64,000 nt of DNA from Doris montereyensis (GCA_037039925.1 JAXRKP010000049.1:118501-182500), one strand, 5' to 3'; shown: positions 37,190 to 48,899, numbered from the stretch's first letter. Program-made: numbers and translations. Notes: a model not told the origin generated them from the letters alone.

Positions 37190-40093
37190 ATAAAAACAAA
37201 TAACAGTGATGAGTTTGAAGAATATAAGATAAGAGGTAAAGGTAGTTTCTATAGTATTAAACAACTAGAAACTTATATTGAATCGTTAGAAACAAATTCA
37301 GATATGAATGAAACGTATTTTATTGGAAATATTCAATATGGATTAGATAAGTTTAGAAAAGTTAAAAAATCTAAAAAAGGAGATGGAACATTTGCGTGTT
37401 CTATCAAAGAATGAAGGGAAATAACTGCTTTATCCCATCAGTAGAATAGCTGCTTTATTAAATGTTATGAATGGTTGACTGAAAAGAAACATACGGAAAA
37501 GTACAAAAAAATTCGTTTATAAAGAACATGGGGAGAAGGATAAGAAAATTATTCCCTTTATAATGTCTAATGCTAAGTTTTTAAGATTTAATGAATTTTT
37601 TAACGATGTTTGTAGAGTATTTTAATCCAAGTGATAGACATACTTATCCTCAAAAAGGCGATAATGTTTATAACTTTGTATATTACCTTCACAACCCAAA
37701 TAATTATTCTATTGGACATTATTGTTTAATTGATAGAAATAATAAAAATAAAGCAATTAAGGAAATTGAAATGAATTATAAACAACAATGGAAAAAAATT
37801 AAATGATGATGTAAAAAAAGTACAACTGTATAGCTATAAAACAAACATAGAAGAAGATATGGACCTCCAGACGCAAATAAATGATATTGAAACATTTACG
37901 GATGAAACTGGAAAACAAGTTCCATATGCTTTATCATCGATTAGTTTAAATCTATTTAATAGTTGTGCGAAAAAACTTTTATGTGAAGAAAATATACTCG
38001 AAGATAAATATGAAAGATTAGTAAATAAACACATTAGGTTATTTATGGGTGTAGATTGTGTTGAACAATATTTTAAATACTTATCAGCAATAAATAAAAC
38101 AGCGTTTACTTTAATTGCACATAATGGATCAGGCTTTGATTCTGAAATTATAATCGAAAATGTCCATATGACGAAACCAGCTATAAAAAGAGGTAGTAGC
38201 TTATTGAATGTAACTCTTAAAAACCTTTTATTGAAAAGAAATGGAGGATATATAATAGAATAAAAGAACAGAAAATTCATTTAAGATATTCCTTACAACA
38301 TGTGAAAACAAGTTTATTAAAATGGAGTTTAGATTATAAACTCCCAAAGAATATTCAAAAGATTAATTTCGATATTAAAGGAATAAATAAAGACAACTAT
38401 TTAGAACGACAAAACGAATGGGTTACATATTTAAAAAATGATGTTCTTTGTTTAGCCGGTTGCGTGTCTTTATATAATTTAATGATGAGAGATCTGACTG
38501 GACAGAAAATGCAATGTAATTTTACATCATCTTCATTAACATTTAAATCATGGATGAAGAAAATGAATGAGACAGAAGAAACAATATATACACATTCCGA
38601 TAAGTTAACAAGATTATTTATCAGAAAAAGTATTAAAAGAGGAAGGGTTACCACTAACATTCAGAAGTTTGATGCAAGTGAAAAAGTGGGAAAGATACTA
38701 GCTAAATATTTAGACAAATCAAATGAATTAGAAACAATAATTGAGTTAATTGATAAGTATAATAAACTTCATAAAAATGCTCATACTTTTAAAAATATAA
38801 CAGAAGAAATAAAAAATATTAAGGAAGTAGAAATGATGATTGCGTTAGATATTAACTCATTATACCCATCTGCAAAGGCGGATCTAAATTCAGAATATCC
38901 TAGAGCAGAAACATCAAGAGTATTTAAAAGAAAAACAGAAGAAAAAGATTTTCTTGATAAATTTAACAATCAGACCAAAAACTGGTATATTTAAAGTGGT
39001 GTATGAATATCCAGATAATATGTTTTTCACCCCAATATTCTGTAGGGATGAAGTAAATAAAACAGAGGTTTTGAGAAGTAGAACAGGAAGATGTTGTGAT
39101 ACTCTAACATCGGTAGATATTCAAGAAATTGTTAGATGTGGAGGAAAAATAATTTATGTATTTGATGAATTAGTTTATGAAGAAAACTTCGCAATTAACC
39201 CAATTAGAGAATATGTTTATGAGTTATATGATCTTAAGAAGAAATTCAAAGAGGAGAAAAATAAGGTTGGTTATGCATTGGTAAAGTTATTATTAAATTC
39301 TCCAAATGGGAAAAATGGTTCAGAAGGATATATTAACAAAAAGTCATTTATGGACTGAAGAAATATTAAGAAAAACTATACTGATAATATAAAATATGAA
39401 AAAATAAAACACAATCAATATTACATTGAAGAGAATATTGGAGATGAATTACCAAAACAATTAATGCCTTCGCATTTCGGAACCTTTATTCTGTCTCACT
39501 CTAAAAGATTAATGAATGATGTTATTCTAGAGATAGATGGATTTAAAGAACCTCATATGTATTACACTGACTGCGATAGTATTTATGTTAAAGAAAATGT
39601 TGTTAAAATATTAAAAGAAAAGAAGTTTTTAGATGATGTGGAATGAGGTAAACTATCCATTGATTTAGATAACAGTGCAAGAATACTCTATTGATTGTTT
39701 TCAGCGACCAAAGTTAAAATAGTCTACGTTATTGATAATGAAGGGAGTATTTTAACAAAATAAACATTTAAAGGTTTTCAGAAAGATGTATTAAAACCAA
39801 CAGATTTCATTAAAATGTTTAACAAGGAAGAAATTGAAACTAAGATGAATAAACAATGGAAAAAAGAATTTGGTAAAGGTATATTCATTCCAGATGACAA
39901 TGATAAACAAATTAAAATGTTCTCTGCAAACATTAACTTAGTGAAGCGGAAGGCACCTGATGAGAATTATATAATGCAACCACACAATTCTAAAGAGATT
40001 AATTACGACATGATTGAAAGGAATAATATTAATTTAAATGATTTATATATTCATGAAAAAATAAATGAATATAATGGTGATGAGGAATGTTAA
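37190..40093 (+). pseudogene. Protein-primed family B DNA polymerase (broken)
   Basis: Exonuclease motifs are visible as TFTDETGKQVPYA (about 37.9 kb), AHNGSGFD (38119-38142) and YLKNDVLCL (about 38.43 kb). Polymerase motif A is LDINSLYPS at 38845-38871, motif B LLLNSPNGKN near 39290-39318, and motif C YYTDCDSIYVK near 39560-39590, where the usual DTDS is DCDS. The set and spacing match Polinton protein-primed polymerases, which replicate linear genomes from a terminal protein. Frameshifts near 37610, 38262 and 38970 and in-frame stops at about 37412, 39356, 39644 and 39692 make it non-functional as written. The N-terminal part is shorter and more degraded than usual. Confidence 0.9.
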
Positions 40094-40106
40094 ACAAAAT
40101 GAATGT

Positions 40107-40265
40107 CTACTGAACAATTCTATTTGATACAATAACTGCATATGCGTTTAAATCATTGACACTCTTATTAAAATTCGTGTTCACAGTATGGAAGATACTT
40201 TCATCAACTAAATCAGAATAATCTATATCTTCATAATGACTCATAATTTCTAAATCAATATCCAT
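40107..40265 (-). CDS. Small intact ORF resembling the capsid C-terminus
   Basis: 52 codons from ATG at 40265. Its end, LNAYAVIVSNRIVQ, parallels LKAHAKIVSDRIMQFQ at the end of the capsid-like gene just upstream. It may be a remnant of a second capsid-like gene or a separate small protein. Confidence 0.5.
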   Translation of the reverse strand: MDIDLEIMSHYEDIDYSDLVDESIFHTVNTNFNKSVNDLNAYAVIVSNRIVQ

Positions 40266-40279
40266 TTTTTAAAGTTTAT

Positions 40280-41644
40280 TTATTGTATAATTTCCATTTT
40301 ACTTCCCTCACTTTGAAATTGCATAATGCGATCAGAAACAATTTTAGCATGTGCTTTCAAATTTTGTTCTGTTGTTTTATCAAAAATTATCTGAGCTGTA
40401 ATATCAGTAATACCATCCTTAATATCAGCAGATTGATTACTAACATCAATAACATATAAAGGATAATAATCTCTATAATCAAACGGATTAATATTTGCGT
40501 CAGGATCTCTTCCAAAACACGTCTCTTTAAATGCAATTGCTTGATCAAATATTTCATTAAATGCATTATCTTCAAAATTAAGAAAATAATCTATCATGGT
40601 ATATCATCTTGAATTTAACTCAACAAAAATATTTTTCACGTTAGTATGATAAAACATTGCATTATCAAAAAAACTCTTTGTCATGAATTTTATTTGATTG
40701 AAATCCAATTATAATAAATCTAGGTTTTTTGTGAGTTATCATTATTAGTTGGTAATCTCCAATCATATGACAATCCTTGAGGAATTGTTGCAGTATGACC
40801 GGTTTGTTTTTTATAAGCTGCTTTTTAAGTAACTTTATTTTTATTGCATTCATTAATTTTACTTTATATTCTAAACTAGGTGTAACATGTGGAACAACCC
40901 ATGCTATTTTATTTAACTTTACCTTCCCACCTTTGGTCATAGTAAACCCTTCAATTGTTTCCTTATTTCCATCTTCATCAACTGTGTCTCCTTCTATTTA
41001 GGCTTTACATATTACTGCATCACGACTATCTTGTTTTCTAAATAATGATAACTCATGTTCAGATCCATACATTACCTTGGTATAAGTCTCACAAAATCCG
41101 AGAATATGTTTGAGTGGAATAGAAAAAGAAAAGCTACCCTTTTTAGCAGGCTTTTCAATAATATAATAATGCCTAATATTGAATCCAGATTTACTAAATT
41201 GCGATAATCCATCCCTATACCATAATTGATTTAAACCTCTTGATCTTTCAAAGTTTTCTGAATATTTTAATAATCCCATCATAGTCGTAATTCTCAAGGA
41301 TAATTTAAATTTTCAATTTGTTGTCCACTCACTTTATAATTAATATTACTGAAAAGATACTTTATTGCATTATTAATTAATGTCACTTTATCTTCGTCTT
41401 TCTAAATACTTTCAACACCATCTTTATCTCTAACCACATGTCCTGCAATCTCTAAATAACTATTGGATATGTTTAAAAACGTATCCTGATTATTAATTTC
41501 AATTGTTATTTCATTATTTCCATCTAAATTAGAACTGCCTGGTGATGGTTTATATTTGTGAAGTTCATATGCTTCTATACTGTCATCAATAATAATTTGT
41601 TTACCAAGATTTAACATCTCCTTTTTTATAAGAATCATTTTCAA
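40280..41644 (-). pseudogene. Double-jelly-roll capsid-like protein (broken)
   Basis: Likely major structural protein, forming the icosahedral shell. N-terminal part at 41402-41644: NEITIEINNQDTFLNISNSY, a typical first strand pair. Middle at 40998-41297: FSFSIPLKHILGFCETYTKV and HELSLFRKQ. Then WVVPHVTP and KPRFIIIGFQSNK near 40.7-40.9 kb. The C-terminal part, 40280-40597, has NPFDYRDYYPLYVIDVSNQS and AHAKIVSDRIMQFQ. I recognise this order from the DJR-like protein family of invertebrate virus-like elements. Breaks: TAG near 41402, a frameshift near 41300, TAA at 40998, and frameshifts near 40780 and 40670. About 450 codons in all. Confidence 0.8.
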
Positions 41645-41649
41645 ACAAA

Positions 41650-42500
41650 CATTAATTCTTCATCAGTTATTTTTTCTGTTGTAAAAGCAATTCTATATAT
41701 GTAATAAACTTCATGATAAATAATTATTTTATATAATCTAATATCACCAGTAACATTTAGTTTTACTTCTTCTGGGAAAGATTTCATTGCATAATCTGTC
41801 TTAGTCTTTTTAATTTTAATACTAAAATCTTTTTGTTTTACACATTTTTCAATCGATATATCTAATCCTTCTAGAATTGGTTTAGGTTTTTCTTTTTCAT
41901 CAGGAAAATATGTCCACGGATATAAAATACAGAATCAACTGAAGGATCTTTTAATATTTTTCATCTGCTTGTAGTTTAGTATTGAATATTAAAACAGTTC
42001 TATGTGGTTGATCTTTATGTTTTTTATTTGCACCAATATAATATTTACCACCTTGTTTTGCTAATATCGTTGTTTCTTCATAGCCTTTTAATGGAATATA
42101 ATTATCAATCATACTACCAGAATTAAATAGTTTTTTGAATAATATTATTTTCACTTTTATATGATATTGAATTATTCTCAACTTTAAAATTAATATCTCA
42201 ATCATGTTTATTTTTAATTAGTTTCCATTTGTCTTTATGATAAACAATGTTTAAAGGAGTATCTTTTTTAACTTTACCTTCATTAAAAATGTTTTTATCT
42301 TCTGGTAAAGTAATTACCGTTCTTTTATAAACTCCTGTTTTATTTAATCTCATTCCATAAATATCTTTCTTATTTCCCTCTTTATTAAATCCATCATCAT
42401 TCTCGAAATCATTTAAGTTTTCTCTATGACTATGAAATGGAATAATTATTTCATCATCATCCTCGGTATCTTCCATTAATCCAAATTTATTAACATTCAT
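41650..42500 (-). pseudogene. Polinton hypothetical structural protein (broken)
   Basis: Starts MNVNKFGLMEDTEDDD at 42500, similar to the opening of the gene at 48897 (MSTNKFGF). It continues IYGMRLNKTGVYKRTVITLP. A stop at 42198 and a shift lead to IDNYIPLKGYEETTILAKQG (41951-42205). A third part near 41.65-41.93 kb is again in another frame. It lies between protease and capsid genes, so a minor virion protein is plausible. Not recognised further. Confidence 0.5.
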
Positions 42501-42534
42501 TTTATTAAAGAAAAAAATATATCATCAAATTTCA

Positions 42535-42923
42535 TTCCTTTTGATATTTTAGCAAGAAATACCCACATACAACTTGATTAAAACTTTGTATTTTATAGAA
42601 TTATATTTTATGGAACTTGTTTCTGAGTTAAGATAATTTTCTATTTCATCAAAATATTTCACATCGTAACTGTCATACTAATAAATATTATTATCATTTT
42701 TGTAATAACAAACCCAATGACTACCTCTTGAATCTTCGCTGCCAGCTAGATTAATTATTCCCCATTCTTTTTTATTCGGTTTAGATGGTAATTGGTTTCT
42801 TAGATATACATCTTTGAATTTTTTTATTTTCAAATCTTTAACCGCTTGTATAATATCATAATTTGATAAAGGTTTATTTTCTAGAATAATATTTTCTACT
42901 GAGATATATTTTACATTATCCAT
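42535..42923 (-). pseudogene. Adenain-type cysteine protease (broken)
   Basis: Processes virion proteins in adenoviruses and Polintons. From ATG at 42923: NYDIIQAVKDLKIKKFKDVY, then EWGIINLAGSEDSRGSHWVC with the catalytic His at 42717-42719, and YDSYD just after, holding the acidic residue. A TAG at 42678 interrupts this block. The Cys box VVCGYF, with Cys at 42565-42567, is in a different frame, so a frameshift lies between 42600 and 42640. His, Asp and Cys are all still visible. Length (about 125 codons) suits this short family. Confidence 0.8.
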
Positions 42924-42930
42924 TTATTTA

Positions 42931-43435
42931 ATGAATTTTTGTGTGGATAAAATGGAGTCAAAATATTGCTATAAATGTGAGGAGTATAAATTACCATTCG
43001 AATTTCATAATGATAAATCTAGAAAAGACGGAAAGAGTTGTATATGTAAACCATGTGGAAAAGAATATATGAAAAAATATACAGATAAAAGTCAAGAATA
43101 TTATAAAAATAATAAAGAAAAAAAGGAAAGAATATTACAATGAATATTGTAAAGTAAATAAAAAAAAAATAGTAATAAGAGGTTGGAAAAAAATGGAATT
43201 AAATCAGAAGATTATCATGAAATATATAGCTTATTTAACAAAGCAACAAAACTGTTATCTATGTGATAGAGAATTTGGAAGCACTACAAACTGTATAAAA
43301 TGCTTAGATCACGATCATTTATCAGGTTCTCCTCGTTCTATTTTTTGTAATATTTGCAATCGTAAACTTGCAAAAATAGATAATAATAGAATGAAAGTAA
43401 TGTTGGAAATAACAAGATACCATAATAGAAAATAA
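42931..43435 (+). pseudogene. Zinc ribbon plus endonuclease VII-like nuclease (frameshifted)
   Basis: The first part (42931-43143) has YCYKCEEYKLPFEF and CICKPCGKEYMKKY, a zinc ribbon like those at 36.3 kb. After a stop at 43141 the second part (43193-43435) reads CYLCDREFGS, then LDHDHLSGSPRS and FCNICNRKLAK. Two CxxC pairs around an HDH core are the hallmark of phage T4 endonuclease VII-type (treble-clef His-Me) junction resolvases. One extra A near 43247 appears to have shifted the frame. In a Polinton it could resolve replication or integration intermediates (inference). Confidence 0.8.
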
Positions 43436-43445
43436 TCATATTAAA

Positions 43446-43822
43446 ATGGAAATGATATACTGCATGAAATGTAGACAAAAACAGATACAAAAGATAAACA
43501 TCAAGCTACAACTAAAAATAATAGAAATATGAGCAAAGGTAAATGTATTGTTTGTGAAACGAATACATGTAAATTTACTGGTAAAGAGGTTGCAGATACA
43601 ATAATTAATAAAATGCCAGAGATACATAGTCCTGGTTATAATTTTCTAGGACCTTTTACTAAATTAAATTTAAGACTTGATTCTGATAATAATCCTTTAC
43701 CAGGTTCAAAACCAAGAAATGGATTACATGAAATTGCAATGAATCGTGATATCTGTTATGATAAACATAAAAAGTTTAAAGATAAGAATAAAATATGTGA
43801 TAAAAAATGTTGGATAATATGA
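43446..43822 (+). pseudogene. Zinc ribbon plus parvovirus-type phospholipase A2-like protein
   Basis: ATG at 43446, then YCMKCRQK and, after a shift, GKCIVCETNTCKFT: a four-Cys ribbon. The second part (43529-43822) reads HSPGYNFLGPFTKL and then AMNRDICYDKH, the layout of the viral PLA2-like domain (calcium loop, then the His-Asp helix). The position normally holding the catalytic His before Asp is Arg here (NRD), so lipase activity is doubtful. In parvoviruses this domain breaches endosomal membranes. A role here is inference. Confidence 0.7.
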
Positions 43823-43849
43823 ACATGTTAAAACTAAAAAGTATTAATA

Positions 43850-44787
43850 AATGGTTGAATAAAAATATTTTCTCAAGGAGCAATTGGTTTAAAATATGTG
43901 AATGGACCTGGAGTCGATGGACAAAGTCCAGGCTTTGCCAAGGCTAAGTGACTAGGACAACCTCTAACTACAGAATTTAACGAACTTCATGAACCCATAA
44001 TTAAGAAATTTAAAAAAGAAAAGTTGTTGTATATGGTGTTGATCAAATATGGGCAGCTGATCTTATAGATATGCAAAAATACTCAAAACAAAATAAACAC
44101 TATAAATATCTGTTAACAGTTATAGATATATTTTGAAAATATACTTGGGCTATACCTTTAAAAACTAAAACAGGATTAGAAGTTGCTATTGCTTTTCAAA
44201 TATTATTTACAGAAAGAAAACCTGGAAAGATTTGGGTTGATAAAGGAACTGAATTCTTCAATAAAATTATGAAAATTTTGCTTAAATTAGATAATGTAGA
44301 ATTATGTACAATCCAAAACTAAAGCAAGTCCTCGGTTATTGAAAGATTTAACCGAACTCCTAAAGAAAAAATGTTTAAATATTTTACTGCTTACAATACT
44401 ACTAAATATTATGATGTATTAGAATAATTAATTAACGAATATAATAATACATTTCATAATACAATTAAAATGACACGTACTGAAGGAAGTAAGAAAGGAA
44501 ATGAAAAAGAAATATTTAATCGAGTATTTAAAGAAGAACCATGTGAAAGCGAGAAATCAAAATACAAAGTTGGTGATAATGTAAGAATAACAAAATATAA
44601 AAACACAATTATGAAAGGATATGAACAAAATTGGACTACAGAAATATTTAAGATCGATAGAATTATATATACAAATCCAATTACATATAAAATTAAAGAC
44701 TTAAAAGGAGAAGATATTACTGGTTCTTTTTATGACAAAGAATTACAAAAAACAATTTTAAAAAATTTTAATTTTAAAAATAGATAA
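43850..44787 (+). pseudogene. Retroviral-type (Polinton) integrase (broken)
   Basis: DDE residues are visible: Asp in WAADLIDM (about 44049-44072), Asp in WVDKGTEFF (44239-44241) and Glu in SVIERFNR (44341-44343). The C-terminal part (44470-44787) reads YKVGDNVRITKYK and WTTEIFKIDRI, an SH3- or chromo-like DNA-binding tail. Upstream, GLKYVNGPGVDGQS and EFNELHEPI form the N-terminal part. Stops at 43948, 44134, 44321 and 44426 inactivate it. Family role: inserting the linear element into host DNA with a 6-bp duplication. Confidence 0.9.
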
Positions 44788-44789
44788 CA

Positions 44790-45429
44790 ATAAATTATAT
44801 AATTTTATTAGTGATATCCTTAAAGATTGTATATCGAAAAGTAAAATATTTAAATTTTATGATGAACTTAATAGCTATGGCATTAATCCTTCTAACTTTA
44901 TTATATCATCCATGAAAAAGAAATAAAAACAAACAGGCAAAAAATCCCTATTGAAGAATTGTGACAAAGATTATTTAGTAAAATTGAAAAAGTAGATACT
45001 CCTAGTCTAGAAATTAATAATACATCTGATATTGAAGAAGTACTTGATCTATGTGATAACACTGTGAATAAAATAATATGTGTAGATAAGAAAAATAAAT
45101 TATATTATTATCATCTTGAAAAATATTTAGAATTATTAAAATTACTTTGTACTATTGATAATACTATTGATGAATATAATATGTTTATTGAGGAAAGATA
45201 TAAAATAAAATTATCAACATTAATTAAATATATTAAGTTTTATAAACTATGTATGAAATATTCAGAATTATTACAATGTGATTTAGGGTTTGCAGAGATT
45301 ATGAATAATGTACCTGAAATTGATGAAATGTATATAAATAAATCTTCCTCAGAAGAGTTAAAAGGATTTTACATAATTTTGTATTGGGACTGCGTGTTTA
45401 GCAAGAATTTGTTTAGATCTAGCATATAA
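44790..45429 (+). pseudogene. Helical protein, partly open, related to the 51.2-51.7 kb protein
   Basis: An upstream part ends at TAA near 44923; 45064-45429 is open (121 codons). KLSTLIKYIKFYKLCMKYSE and ERYKIKLS resemble the RDRLDLSESYTRKLRSLSA stretch of the protein at 51180-51737, with similar spacing of helices. Both may carry a helix-turn-helix. Function unknown. Confidence 0.5.
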
Positions 45430-45818
45430 TGGTTTGTTTGGTGGAATTATTTTATCAATACATTTTTGTGATCCTCTATTACCTTCTTCAGTTAAGGCTT
45501 TTGTTGGTATTTTTTTTAGCAACATTGGTGGCAACTTCTTTTGCAACAGTGCTAGTAACTGCAGACATTAAAGAATCTATAATTCCTTCACCTTTAAAGC
45601 TTGCAGCATAATGCGTAGCACCTCCTTTAGAATAATAATGCGTAGCACCTCCTTTAGAATAATAATGTTGTAGCACCTCCTTTAGAATAATAATGCGTAG
45701 CACCTCCTTTAGAATAATAATGCGTAGCACCTCCTTTAGAATAATAATGCGTAGCACCTCCTTTAGAATAATAATATCCAATTACATTAGACCGTTTACT
45801 TTTTTCATAATAATACAT
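45358..45818 (-). pseudogene. Minor core/membrane-active-like protein with 9-residue repeats
   Basis: ATG at 45818 begins MYYYEKSKRSNVIG. About seven copies of a YYSKGGATH-type unit follow, then FKGEGIIDSLMSAVTSTVAK, a short hydrophobic helix. The repeat array is also listed separately. One longer unit near 45668 and a shift near 45.5 kb break the frame. A small, basic protein with a Gly-rich part and an amphipathic helix resembles adenovirus pVI/pX-like proteins by position and style only. Confidence 0.5.
45610..45780. repeat. 27-bp tandem repeat, about six copies
   Basis: Unit GCGTAGCACCTCCTTTAGAA plus TAATAAT, nearly identical between copies, one with two extra bases. 27 bases is nine codons, so the array keeps the reading frame of the minus-strand gene around it. 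Confidence 0.95.
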
Positions 45819-45844
45819 TTTTAATAGTTTAATTTAATAATTTG

Positions 45845-46719
45845 CTTTATCATTACAAATTTTGAGTTGATTATTATCAATAATTTTCTTCTTACACAAT
45901 GCTTTAATTATTTCTTTTAATTCTTGTTCTAATCCTGTATTACCAGCTTCTTTTTCTGATAATAGTAAATCTATTCTTTTGATTAATTCATCAGGATCAC
46001 AAGGAATTATAATTGTATTAATTCCCTCACTAGAAATAGGTGTATATAATTCCTTTGCTACTCTACCTAAAATACTTTTCCATTTCTTCCCACCATTAGA
46101 TTTTAATTTACCTGTTTCTGTATTTTAAGTACATTGGTTTCTTTCCTAATTTCTTTGTATTTATTATAATCACCTGAAGTAAAATCATCTGGTTCTTTTA
46201 CCATTAGCAAATTCCACAATCCTTTAGTTCCTGTAAATGTTTTATCATTAATAATAATATCAAATATAAATATAAAATATAAAATATAAAATAATATCTT
46301 TAATTTCTTTATCACCTATATAAAACTTTCCATTATCTTTCTTTACACCATAATATGTTAAATCACTATCTTTTTTTCCTATGTATTTTCTAGGTAAATC
46401 GCATAGAACTCGTGTTTCATCAGATTCAATTGCAAGTCTAATACTAATTTTGTGTAAACATATTATTTTGAATAGCTAAAAGTTTATTTTGTTGATCTTG
46501 TTTTTCAATCAATGGTTGCAGTTGTTTTACAACTTTTTCCTTTTTATATTCCTCACCAATTTTTTCTGATATAAATCTATTTTTTAAATCCCTTGTTGTT
46601 TTTAAATATTCAGCAACTAATTCATCACGGTTCTTAGAAGTTACATTTTTTATGAAAGACATTTTAATTACATTATTTTTATTAAGCTTATTCATCATAT
46701 CATTAATTGATTTTAACAA
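45845..46719 (-). pseudogene. Conserved Polinton structural protein with TGTKGLW motif (broken)
   Basis: From ATG at 46719: RDELVAEYLKTTRDLKNRFI and a coiled-coil to NNMFTQ. After a break near 46444 comes YGVKKDNGKFYIGDKEIKD, then DKTFTGTKGLWNLLMVKEPD and DFTSGDYNKYKEIRKETN, then a further block near 45.85-46.08 kb in another frame. I recall this order from other invertebrate Polinton-like elements, but know no function. Its place among virion genes suggests a capsid-associated role. Confidence 0.6.
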
Positions 46720-46732
46720 AGATTCTTTTAAT

Positions 46733-47349
46733 TCATTTTTTTCCTTTTTGTTTGATATTTTCTTCTTCTAATTTATTATTCTTATTTCTTCGAATATCTT
46801 CTTTACAAAATTGATAATGAGTTTGTTCTTTTAAAATTAAATCAAATTCTTCATTTGAAATATGATTATTATTTAATGCTTTAGATAATAATGATTGAAT
46901 AGTATTTAATTTATTTTGACTTAGATTATATATATCACGATGCTTTTGTTCTTTGATTTTAAACTTCTTAATTAATTTATTTGTAATAATACTCAATACA
47001 CCTGCAATGGCAGACAGACCCCTAAAATAACTGATACTGCAATTAGAGCTTCTTTTGCTAAAGTTGAAAAACTTGCAACTCCGGATGCAGTAGAAACGGC
47101 ATTTAATCCATAATTTGTATAATGTAAAGCATTATTTGCTTTCAAATATTTCTTACTTAAACTTCTTCTAATTTCACTATTTCTTTCTAACTCATTCTTA
47201 ATATCTTTAATATGTTCTAATCTAATATTTGAAATATAGCTTACAGCATTATCATGTTTTATATCTCCATAAATATTATCATCGATAGGCGGGGCAGATG
47301 GTTCTTTAGATAAGCGAGGATATATCTTTTCGACTTCAATTTCATCCAT
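46733..47349 (-). pseudogene. Polinton membrane-associated protein (frameshifted)
   Basis: ATG at 47349. The first part has an N-terminal RLSKEPSAPPIDDN motif, a charged helix, then NYGLNAVSTASGVASFS and EALIAVSVILGVCLP, two hydrophobic segments. A frameshift near 46990 leads to IIKEQ-type helices (SLLSKALNNNHISNEEFDLI). The PSAPP sequence resembles a late-domain motif that recruits host ESCRT; that reading is inference from one short motif. Confidence 0.6.
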
Positions 47350-47419
47350 TTTTATTATAGAAAAAATAAATACATTAAATTAAAATAGAATATTTAAAAA
47401 AGGAATATCTTTAATTAAA

Positions 47420-47885
47420 TGTCATATAACACCACTCCTATCATATCTCTCATTACCACCGTTTCTTAAAAAGATGCCATCACCTTTTGTTTCTAATTCT
47501 GGAATTTGTTTTGGACTAAGATATAGCTCCGCACCATGATTTTTAATTTTTACAATATTTCCATTACGTTTTAAATATAATCCATTTCCTAATATCTTAT
47601 TAACGCCGGTTGATGCTTACCTAGTCAAAAAGCACCAATATCTAATGTTTTTCCCACTGCAGGCAATATTGTTTTTGCTGCTGGAATTAAGAATTTCATC
47701 AAAGCACTAACAAATCCTCCTTCTACTCTATTTTTGTTATATTCTAATTGTGCTTTTGACAGTTTAATATTGACAGACTTTTGGTTATCAAATGCTTTAA
47801 TAATTTTATTTGTGTTAAAGCATCACCATCAGAATCAACTTTAATAGTAACAGATTCTTTATTTTTCATAGCACGTTGAATTTTC
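47420..47885 (-). pseudogene. Minor virion protein with Gly-rich C-terminus (broken)
   Basis: The N-terminal part KNKESVTIKVDSDGD lies near 47.86 kb. It continues AQLEYNKNRVEGGFVSALMK and FLIPAAKTILPAVGKTLDIG, a hydrophobic membrane-active-like stretch. The C-terminal frame reads IKNHGAELYLSPKQIPELET and KGDGIFLRNGG near 47.44-47.55 kb. Shifts and stops separate these parts. Resembles pVI/pX-like minor proteins of Polinton relatives. Confidence 0.55.
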
Positions 47886-47929
47886 TTTTTTCTGATTATT
47901 AGTTATCTGTATATTTTGTTTCACCTATT

Positions 47930-48897
47930 TTTATACAGTTATTTTCTAATATGAAATTTAAGATACTATTTTTTAAGATTTATATCATTTCCATCTTTGT
48001 CTTTTATCTTCACTTTAAAGTTTTTAAATTTATATTTAATTGGATGATAAATCAAAGCGTTAGGTTTTTCATTTACTTTACAACCTTGATGAAAAAAAAT
48101 AAAATATTTTTGATTTCTCATCATTAAAATAATTATTTTCAATACAGTTGATATGAATGTTTATTGGGTTATTAAATGATAGGTCTATCTCTTTATCACT
48201 TGTATACACATCATTATCACTACCATATACTTTTGCTTCAAAACCTAAGATTTTTCCAATACTCTTTGAATGTGAAAATCTAACTTTCATATTTTTCCTA
48301 ATCTTAATATAGTTTGATTATTTTTAATTCTAAAATTAACTATTATGACCTCTTCAATAAAAAAAGATTAGTTCTAGTGTAAACTTCACATGTGCTGTCA
48401 GTATAACGAAGTGGTCTATGTGTCCTTTCTAATCTCACTGGCTCATATTCATCAATAATTTTATTAAGCGATATTAAATCATAACAACCTTCATCGATCG
48501 TAATTATTTTCCATAAGAATATTCGATAACATTATTACTATTATTAATATTAAACAATTCATTTGCATTAAATTCCATTAATGAAATTTCACAATTATTA
48601 CATTCAATCGGTGGTTCAAATGCTTTAATCATCAGGTATAACCGTATAACTTTCTTTTTTAAACCATTCAATATATTCTTGTCCATACTGCTATTATCCC
48701 TTAAAACATTCGTTATCTTTCTTTTGATTTCCTTTTGATTTTGTTCTAGTTTATCAATTATTCTATTTTCAAGTTCATTATTTTTTCTAGTTTTTCTAAT
48801 AGCTTTTCCCCATATCATCTTTCGTTACTGAAATACTTTTTCCATCATAAGTCTCGTCATTATATAAACCAGTAAAACCAAATTTATTTGTTGACAT
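47930..48897 (-). pseudogene. Penton-like jelly-roll protein A (broken)
   Basis: ATG at 48897 (MSTNKFGFTGLYND). The region 48504-48818 has a basic helical segment and ends SLMEFNANELFNINNSNNVI. A part near 48.45 kb reads TIDEGCYDLISLNKIIDEY. The region 48078-48290 reads VRFSHSKSIGKILGFEAKVY, the block shared with copy B. The C-terminal block (ALIYHPIKYKFKNFKVKIKD) is near 48.0 kb in another frame. In this family such proteins form capsid vertices. Confidence 0.6.
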
Positions 48898-48899
48898 TT

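Noticed and set aside
37190..44787. In-frame TGA codons in the polymerase and integrase as evidence of an altered genetic code
   Set aside because: TAA and TAG interrupt the same and neighbouring genes, frameshifts are common, and the TGA positions do not fall where Trp is expected. Ordinary decay explains it.
45600..45780. 27-bp repeats or the 50-bp array at 50.7 kb as a CRISPR array
   Set aside because: There are no unique spacers; the units are directly tandem, and the host is an animal.
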